Assembly (NCBI GenBank): GCA_022113835.1
Contig: JAILWY010000027.1
Location: 5,210,501 to 5,274,500 of the forward strand
Source of the DNA: Atopsyche davidsoni
Taxonomy: Eukaryota > Arthropoda > Insecta > Trichoptera > Hydrobiosidae
Reading direction: 5' to 3'
DNA: 64,000 nucleotides
The first letter of the stretch is position 1, and every line of letters begins with the position of its first letter. Below the pieces are notes generated by a model. That model was not told the origin of the DNA. It ran no database searches and saw nothing but the letters and a program-made list of their open reading frames with translations. The position numbers and the translations under genes are program-made. Shown piece after piece: positions 43,601-52,600 of this stretch.

Positions 43601-46600
43601 AATTAGTAGCGTTGTATGAGACGAAACATAAAAGGATGTTAAAAATTATTTAACTTCGCAAAATAATGTCTCATTTTATTTTCAAGGAAGTTATGAACAA
43701 AACTAATTTTATTTCAGTGCGCGAGTTACTAAAGGACTAAAAAAAAATGTTTCGGTATCTTTTTCAATATATCAGTGAAATCAACATAAATAAACATACA
43801 ACATATTCAAATGAATAAAATGATATTTTGAGCAAATGGGAGATTGTTATCGAATTGAACAAAAACCTAATAAATTCAAAACGCCAGTAGATAAATACAC
43901 CATAATAAATAAAACCTTTCACAAAACTATTAAGAAGTTTCAAATTTAATTTCATTCCACTTTCATTTATCTTATCACCAGAACAAAAACACAAATAAAA
44001 CTTTTAAAACATAAAATACCAGGCGGCACATAAACATTGTAATCCACTCACATCCAACAATCTATCATTCTGCCCAAGATAAATAAATCCGACGGCGTCC
44101 TCTCAAAAGACGCCCCGCTAAAAACACTTGCTAACTTTCAAGAACAACCCTATTTCTTATCGCCGTAGCCGGCAGCGATCCACCGATCGTACATCCCTTA
44201 CAACCGAGTGTTTCCCTACCCGTTAACTTACTTTACAGCAAGGGCGTCCGGCCCTCAAGAGGTTAGGGGCACAGTTAAAGCTCATCTGAATCTGTGATTC
44301 TGGAGACACGGCCGATGAATCCATATACTTTACACGTGCAGAATTCGAGTCTATAAAAATTGATAGTACCAGTACATAAAACTGAAAAGCTAATCAAAAT
44401 TTTCTGTCACCGACATACGTAGTGGTAAGCACATTCCCTTACTAGATTTCAGTCCCAGGTTCGAATATGGGTAATAATTATCAATTGTCTTACGAGTACT
44501 ATCTATTATTTAAAATACAACATTAATATATACAAAAAATTTAATGCTGTATAGTAAAGTTTTAATATTTTCCACGGCGAGTCCTTTCACAGATTTACTA
44601 GTGGAAAATAAGAAAGGTTTTAACAGCTTGTAAAACGTTAAGGAGGCCATTCCGCATTGTTCCAAATTAAGCGATCTATTTCTAGCGACATTAACGACAA
44701 GAAAGGAGAATAGAAGTAAGAAATTATCACCTGGAATATTGGAAACAGTTTTTTTTTTCCTCCTCCAAAGTTAGGAACTTTAATCTAGTTTTATCGCGAT
44801 TGTAATTACTTCCCAAAATTTGTTAAGTTAGTCCGTCGCATTTAAATGCTTCCAAAACGTGAGCATCGTGGGATACTCGTATTAAATAAACGGTATTCTT
44901 ATAAAAATCTTGATTAGCTATTTAGCAACAAAATATTATTACTATATTGTGCAGAACCATAGGATTTCGATCACGCCAAAACCAAAATTTTCGATGAGAA
45001 ATTTAATTCTCATTCAGTGATTTTAATATAATTTAATATTGAAATCAAACTTTTTACAAGCTTAAATAATTTTACTAAGTAGCGCCATCACTACATGCAA
45101 TGTCACTCATTGAATAATAGTTGATACAATATAAAGAATATAAAATTATGGACTACTCGTATCTTATTCTCCGCAGTTTTATAATCTCTGGGTACAGCTC
45201 TGTGTCTACATTAGTCCGCAGAGTAAATTAGTAACAATGTATTTGCATTGTAAATAAAGTCGCTGCCAAAAAGTTAAGCGAAGAAGTACGAGTTTCACAT
45301 CGAAACTCTAAAAGGTTTTAACATTTGTATAAACCGGAAGATATATTACGTAGTTTTCTTCACTACTATTCAAATGATTCAAACAATTTCACTGGTCCGT
45401 TATTCCGTCCAAAGTTAAATATTTGAGAAGTTAAAAAAGTTCGCAGGCATCCCGATTGGGGTGGCGAGAGAACGGGGGCGGGTGTCGGGGGGGGACGAGG
45501 GAAGGGGGGGGGGAGGACAGGAGTCCGCGTAGAGGCAAGATGGCGGCCGGAAACTCGAGGAAACATGGCGGGAAACATGTCCCGAGTTCTGGTTAGACTG
45601 GAGAGAGTTACATTGAAAGCAAAAATATATTTACGGCATTATTATGTGCTAACATTTGAAGAAAAAATACAATTTAAATACGTGTGTATATTTCACTACA
45701 TATTATTAAAATATTGAAGAAGTAAGTATTATATATTATAAAAGTATATATTTTAATTTTTAATTCATTGTATTATTGATATTTGTGAAGACCGTCTCAC
45801 AGGAAGTACGATTTTGCCAATACAGGTTTTATTGATTGATAATGATTAGGTACATTTTTTCAAATATTGAAAATTGATTGAAGGAACTCTCAGAAAAATA
45901 TCATCGTGATTGGGGATGTAGGTTCAATTCTGAGAGTTTCTTTGATCAATTTTCAATATTTGAAAAAATGCACTTAATCATTATCATTTAATTAATTGAA
46001 CACAAATATACTAAAGTGTGGTTTGTGAACTTTTTAATATATATGTATTATACTAAGGTTAACAGATTCAATATCTTCATTTTCAGATGCCTCTCCTCAG
46101 AGGAGGTTGGAGACCATCTCACTGATCATATACTTATGATGACCCAGTGTTCATGGATTTCTTAGGGAGAATAGTTTAATGGGCCCCCGGGTTCTTCTTC
46201 AACGCAATTTTATATTTGAAGGAAAAGTCTGCGTATTGCTGCTGCCCAATAACATTATTATATAATCATTTTCTTACAAAGCTCTGGAGTTTAGACTTGA
46301 TAATCTTTCTGTAGCAGACTGCAAAAACAATACTTCCGGAGCACATCTCTCCACAATCATTACAAGTCCACTACGTACGTCAAGGCATCGTCTGGACGGC
46401 GAACGAGCTAGTGCCGTCCATGTTCAAGGACCAGCGAGCTTGGGACGGAGTCGTCTCCTTTCCCGAGAAGACCATAACCCGAAGGGAGGAGCTCGAGAGG
46501 CAACGCCAAATAGACTACAGAGCTCCGACCTGAGGAGAAGCCCACGGACAAGACAAGAACGGCGCGGAAGAGGATCGAGAGCTGAAGAGCACGAGACACC

Positions 46601-49600
46601 ATTTTCATGCTTTTCAGCTTTCATGTTTTTCAGCGCATCAACCAATCAATGTCAGAGACGAATACAAGGGAGGGGAGGCAGGCTGGGGAACAGCGAAAAG
46701 TGCGCCCCCTCACGAATTAAGGAATTGTGTATGATTATTAGAAATATTGTATATTATATATAAAAAAGACCAGCTGTCGGCACCCGGAAGTAGTATCAAA
46801 GCGCTGCCCGGGGCCGACAGTAAAACAAAAAAGGTACAGAACGGCAGCCACGCACAAGCAACAGAAAGGGAATATGAATATATATTTTTTTTAAAAAATA
46901 CAATTGAATGTAACAAACGAAATATCTGAGATTCGTTTTGCGTCGTTAAAACGAGGGATTATCCCTGAAAAGCCGACGTTTCGGGAGAAACAAAAACTAC
47001 ATCGGAATCGGCGAAACTCTCGCCGGGGATTACCGGCAGCGAGAGGCGACACGACAGCCGGCTCGAGGGCGCGGCGAGGACGAGGCCCGCGCATAAGTTA
47101 CCGTGGACCATTGAATAATGGGCCGGGGCTGCTCGGGCCGGGGGGTTTACGTGGATTAACTTACTTACTCGACCAACTGAGAGGCAATAGGACCCGGCCC
47201 GCGCAAAAAACGAAAACGAAAGATTCTAATTTCAGCCAAAAAATAAACAAATGAGATTCGATTTTGACGAGCCGAAGTTCTGGCGGTGAAAAGATTTTAA
47301 TTGAAATGTAAGCAACCGACGGCGATGTACATACTTATGTCAAACGAAGACTGATAAAAATTGATATCCAATATACTCCAGAGAAAAAAGGTCAAATTCA
47401 ACAATGTTTTAGATCAATACTGAAACGTTTTGTTCGATATTTAGGCGAAATCGTCTGTTACAAAAAATGTAAAATAATTGAGTCAAAAAATATATATTCA
47501 AACGATGAATCAAAGTCAAACTTACTGCTGGCTCCTGAGATATTTTTTAGAATAAATATAAGATTTCCTGGCGCATTTGAATTTTTCTATAAACAAAGGT
47601 GATATTTTTGCTTAACCACAACTTTTTCATGTAACGAAATAAGAACATAGCAGGTGGTCCACTCGAACGTGCAGTTTTGTCGTTTCTCTCGATATTTTTG
47701 GTAGAAGTGAATTATTGAAAGAGATAAATATATTTCTGTAAATTTTGATAAAAATAAATGAGAACAATCCGTGCCTTTGTGTGGTGAAACCTAAATATAC
47801 AAAGGTAAAATCATTTTAAAAAAATAGCTTACTCTTTTATGAGTGAATCGATTTTTATAATATTGCATAAACAATAAATCTGTATGGGTAAAATGTAAAT
47901 TTAAAATACAGGTATATTTAAAAAAAAAAAAATTTTAGGTGTCATTAAAATACACATATGCATGTACACGCGGATCAAGTGATTGTAGTAGTGTCATTTT
48001 CTTGTCGTTACCACGCCCAAAGGGCGCCTGATAAAGTTCCTACAAAATGGCATATCGAATGTCGTAATATTTCCTTCGTTCGTAATATTCAAGAATTCTC
48101 CCATAAATACAGCTAAAGCACAAGAAAAAGACTTATAGCATTAAGATGAAAACGGCACCCTAAAAAACCATCAGATAATATTGAGTTAATTATGAAGAAG
48201 GGTTATGAATATTCAATTAGTCGTTAGATAGTCATCTTTCAGAAATTTCAGGTTCTAAATTTTCTTATATTTCGTTTAAGTAATACTAAATGATAAAACA
48301 ATGGTTCATCTAAGTGGTCTTCCTAAGTAGAGCTAACAAGGACTCTTGTAGTCAATAGACGATCTGTTCAATTACTCGCTTAATCCAACCAGTGCTCTAT
48401 TTGCTTGAATAATTGAAACCTTCCTTTGAGTAATTTCCAGTGTACACTTTTGCACGGTTATTTCAAAGTGTATTTTAAATTAACGCATTTACCACGGACC
48501 CAATCAAACGCCCCCTATTATTGAAGGCTTGTTAATTCATAAATTATATGCAAGAATTTACATATCCGCGGTGTCTCCGTCAATAATTAATCGATTGACA
48601 CGCGCTACTACAGCAGTTTAGATTAATCGAATTCAGTAACGTTAAGGTGAAGGCGATAAATTCGTTTACAAGCAATCTGACAAACCCACTATTGATGGCA
48701 TCACTCAAAATTATAAATATTCATTTTCAATCATTATGATTTATCCATCGTATGTACCGTGCTAGGATGAGCTGTACGTAGCACAAAGGTGGAACAATAC
48801 AATACCCGTGTTTTCGGATTCATGTTAATTTACTAAGCCTTTAAATATTTTGTAGAACAAAAGCTGTGAAATTAATAACCGTACTTCAATTACATCCAAA
48901 ATTTTTAGTTTTTCAGCATCTACTAAAACTAATTTGAATAAATGGTTACATAAGACCTTGGGAAAGAAAAAAAACTAATCATTTTTCATAGCGCAGTGAC
49001 AATTTTTTTTATGACACTTATGAGAGGCTTTGGTTAAAATTTTTGTATTTCACACTGCTAATGAAATTTACTAGAAAACAACTTTCAAAAATGTGCATTA
49101 TTTTTTTTATTATTATATGTATATGACTTAATTATCATTGAATCTGTTGGGAATTAAACATGATCTGCCATACTATCATCCGTACAGAGTTGAACTATTA
49201 ACAGCAAACTGGGAGACAAATTGATGTATTATGTTCCCATCCGCGTCGTCAAAGATGATTTCGGAGTGACTTTTGACTGCCTCGCGAAGTCCTTTGTTGA
49301 GCCTGTTTGCCTTCAAATTTACCTGCTAACCGAGTGGTGTCTTCTCTCCGCCCTACACAGAAATAAATTATTCAAAGAAACGAACTACCAGCGACACGGA
49401 AGAAAGACTCGCTGGATTAAAAGCACGCGGACGGATAACGGTGCATACACACGGCCATGATAAATAACCTCAATATAATCAAATAATAAAATAATCTCGT
49501 AACCCGCAATAACAATATTTTATACGCTAAAAAAAAACTACAAACTTAACTAAAAATACTTAAGATCCCAGTGACGGTATGATTTCACAGTCATTAGTAG

Positions 49601-52600
49601 TAATTTTAAATAATTAACATCATATGTTTTAGAAAGACATAAAAAAGATTTATAGTATCTTGGCCCATGAATTAAATTAAAATAAATCATAAAATTTAAA
49701 AAAATACTAATGTATCCCCGTGTGATCATAAAATTTACCCTTTTCACATTAATGAAAAGATACAATAGCAATTTTTTATAGATCAGCAGCCAGCACAGGG
49801 CGTTAGGCGCGTTCAACACCATAAGTTAGCATAACACATGCTAGAAACTAACTTACTAACAACCAACTTAAACTTTTATTTATATTTAAAGAAGTTCGTA
49901 GATTTTGAGAACCGCAGTTATAAAATTATTTGGCATCTCGTGTATTGGAAGAACTGAAAACTTCAAGCAGCTCAACACTCAAAAAAAAATCATCGTATAA
50001 AGAAGTTTTTCATTTACAAGCTTTAGAAAAGTTTAAAAAATATCAGTTATAAAATAAAACACATCAGCACGTATACTGCTGGGTTTTTTTTGTATTAAAT
50101 TTAAAAAAAATTAAAGTGAGCGTGATTCACGGGCGCGTTTCGCTTAAGTATTGAAGCAGTCTGTAGGACGTAGGTTCTTTATTTCTATCGGACGATGTTT
50201 GTACTGGGCCGGGGTATAAATCGGGGGATGAATAATCAAACGATCTGCGGGTTACAGCATGAATAGTTTCGCATCGGGAAATTCCGGTAAATAACTTACT
50301 TATGGAAAAACACCCCAACTGACTTAATAATAGCCCTCGACACACATTTAATAACACTCCAATCCCAAACTGAAAAAACTAGTGCTATTTTTAAAATACC
50401 ACCAGTGCATGCCATATTACGCAAATTAATGAAGAAAACCGTCTGAGATTTTTAATTTAATATGCATGGAAATTTAATTAAGTCAATTCCGTTGTTGACA
50501 TAAATAATTATTATAATTTTACTATTTGTTTTTTCCCGCAATTCCTCTTTTTTTCTTCATAATAAAGACATAAAAAGATCAGTTAAGGCTGATTTACGTA
50601 TCTAGTTATTTTTTTCCGATATTTATTATTTCGCTATTCCCTTATTTGATTTTTTATTGTGTTTGTTTCATGGCACACAGAGCAAACGTTCATTAAAGAT
50701 GTTAACGACCGTGTCCCGAGTAAAGTAGCTATTCATTTCACAATTGTTTTATTGCCATATCGACACTTCAAGAATATCAAATCATATCTCAAAACACCAT
50801 ACAATTTGATTTTTTTTTTTACTTTACACTATACACTGAAAATATTAATTGATACGAATTTTAGTCCAATGAATTTTCATTGGATAATTAAGATATTTAT
50901 TGATTAATAACTTAAGAAAAATATTATGAGCCAAAGACATATCATTGAAAACTTGCTGGAGATTTACTAAATGTTATGCTGTCTCAGTGTTTTTTTATAG
51001 AATTAAGAACAAGACACTTAAGACAGCTACATGAAATGTGGTTTTAAAACAGAATGCGCACCACGTTGACCACGTCACAAATAAGATAATCGTGCACTGA
51101 ATGTGCAAAGTAAGAGAACTTGCAACGATAGTAAAAAAGCATGGGGTCTCCCATTTTGGTCATTTGAAAAAATAAATAAAGCCTACTGCAGCTGATTGTC
51201 CAATGAAAAATCGAAGGAAAAAGAGGCATTGGAAGAAGGAAGCTAAAGTGGTTGCAGAAATTACGCCAGCGACTAGAAGTCGTGAGTACAGCCGAATCTG
51301 TAATACTGGCTCAAGACAAAGAAAATTGATTAGACAATTAACGTGAGTTTTTACAGGCGTCTGAATTTATAATTATTATTGCATTATTATGTCGCAAAAT
51401 ATCTAAAGTTTCAACTCAACAAAAGAGAGTTAGTTACTTTCAGGTACAAAAATGTCTGAAGATCACTACCGCAAAAGACGTCGTATAACAAAAAGGCATA
51501 CATATTTTTGACAATGTCAGAAAAATATTGTTTGCAAATGGTAACCACAATACATAAGACACTGCATAAGTTGTTACATATTAAAATATCAATGAATATA
51601 TTAGCAATGTATTTGTAGGAACATCTGTAAAGTTACTAAATTGAGATACACCTGTGTGAGGTGCACACGGCGAAATGTTACAGCAATCGATTTCTGATAT
51701 CCGAGACGTAAAGTAGCTCATCCCAGCCACACGCATCTATCATTTTAAATTCCCCGGCGGGGGTTGGTCCCGCGCAGGCTTCGCTGGATGGAATATTCGG
51801 GGGCGAGCGCGACTCGGCTGATGGCAATTTCCCGACATTATTATGCTGTCTCAGGTCGTATCACTGCCTCCTCCGATCCCTCGCATCCCAATTGCTTACC
51901 ACACCATCACCTGAGCGCGAATGTCATTATCGTTCGGGGGTTTTCATATTATCTATCTACTGAATACTCGGAAACATAATTTGGATGAAACTGCACAGTA
52001 CTTTCTGTCGTGTATAATAAAAATATTTTCGTTATTCTTGTGTGGGTGTCTCAAAATGTATCACTACTTTTTATAAAGTATTTATTTTATGTGTAACGAA
52101 ACCTTTTTTGGTATATATTTATATGTATATATAAATATATATAATATACAACTAACACTATATAATATTTAAAGAGAGAAAATGAGTATACAATATTTCT
52201 ATCAATTCCAATGTGTTTTCTATAGGTGAACTGAGGCATAAAACGCTGTATTTACATTATATATCATTTTTCTAGTTTTCATAATGACTCGGTAATGCAC
52301 AAATATCACAAAAGTTTATATACGTACCCTACATTTGAGACATAAAAATATAAACACATTTACTATGAAACTAAAATATCTACGAAAAGCAAATCGACTA
52401 ATTAGAAATCCTAATTGCTTTTGTGGCTGTTTTTTAAAATATCAATTGATATCATACATTTTATTTGAAAATTAAGTCATTTTACTATATAAGTTCATTA
52501 TAATAAACTTTTCCCCAAAATGAGCTGTGTGAGCACATTGATTCAAATGAGAGTTGATGCAGGAATTCCACCTTTATCCTGAATGAAAAGGACAAGTTTG

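Noticed and set aside
46904..47254. 116-residue Arg/Gly-rich plus-strand frame
   Set aside because: The composition follows the GC-rich island; no domain, no splice-supported exon.
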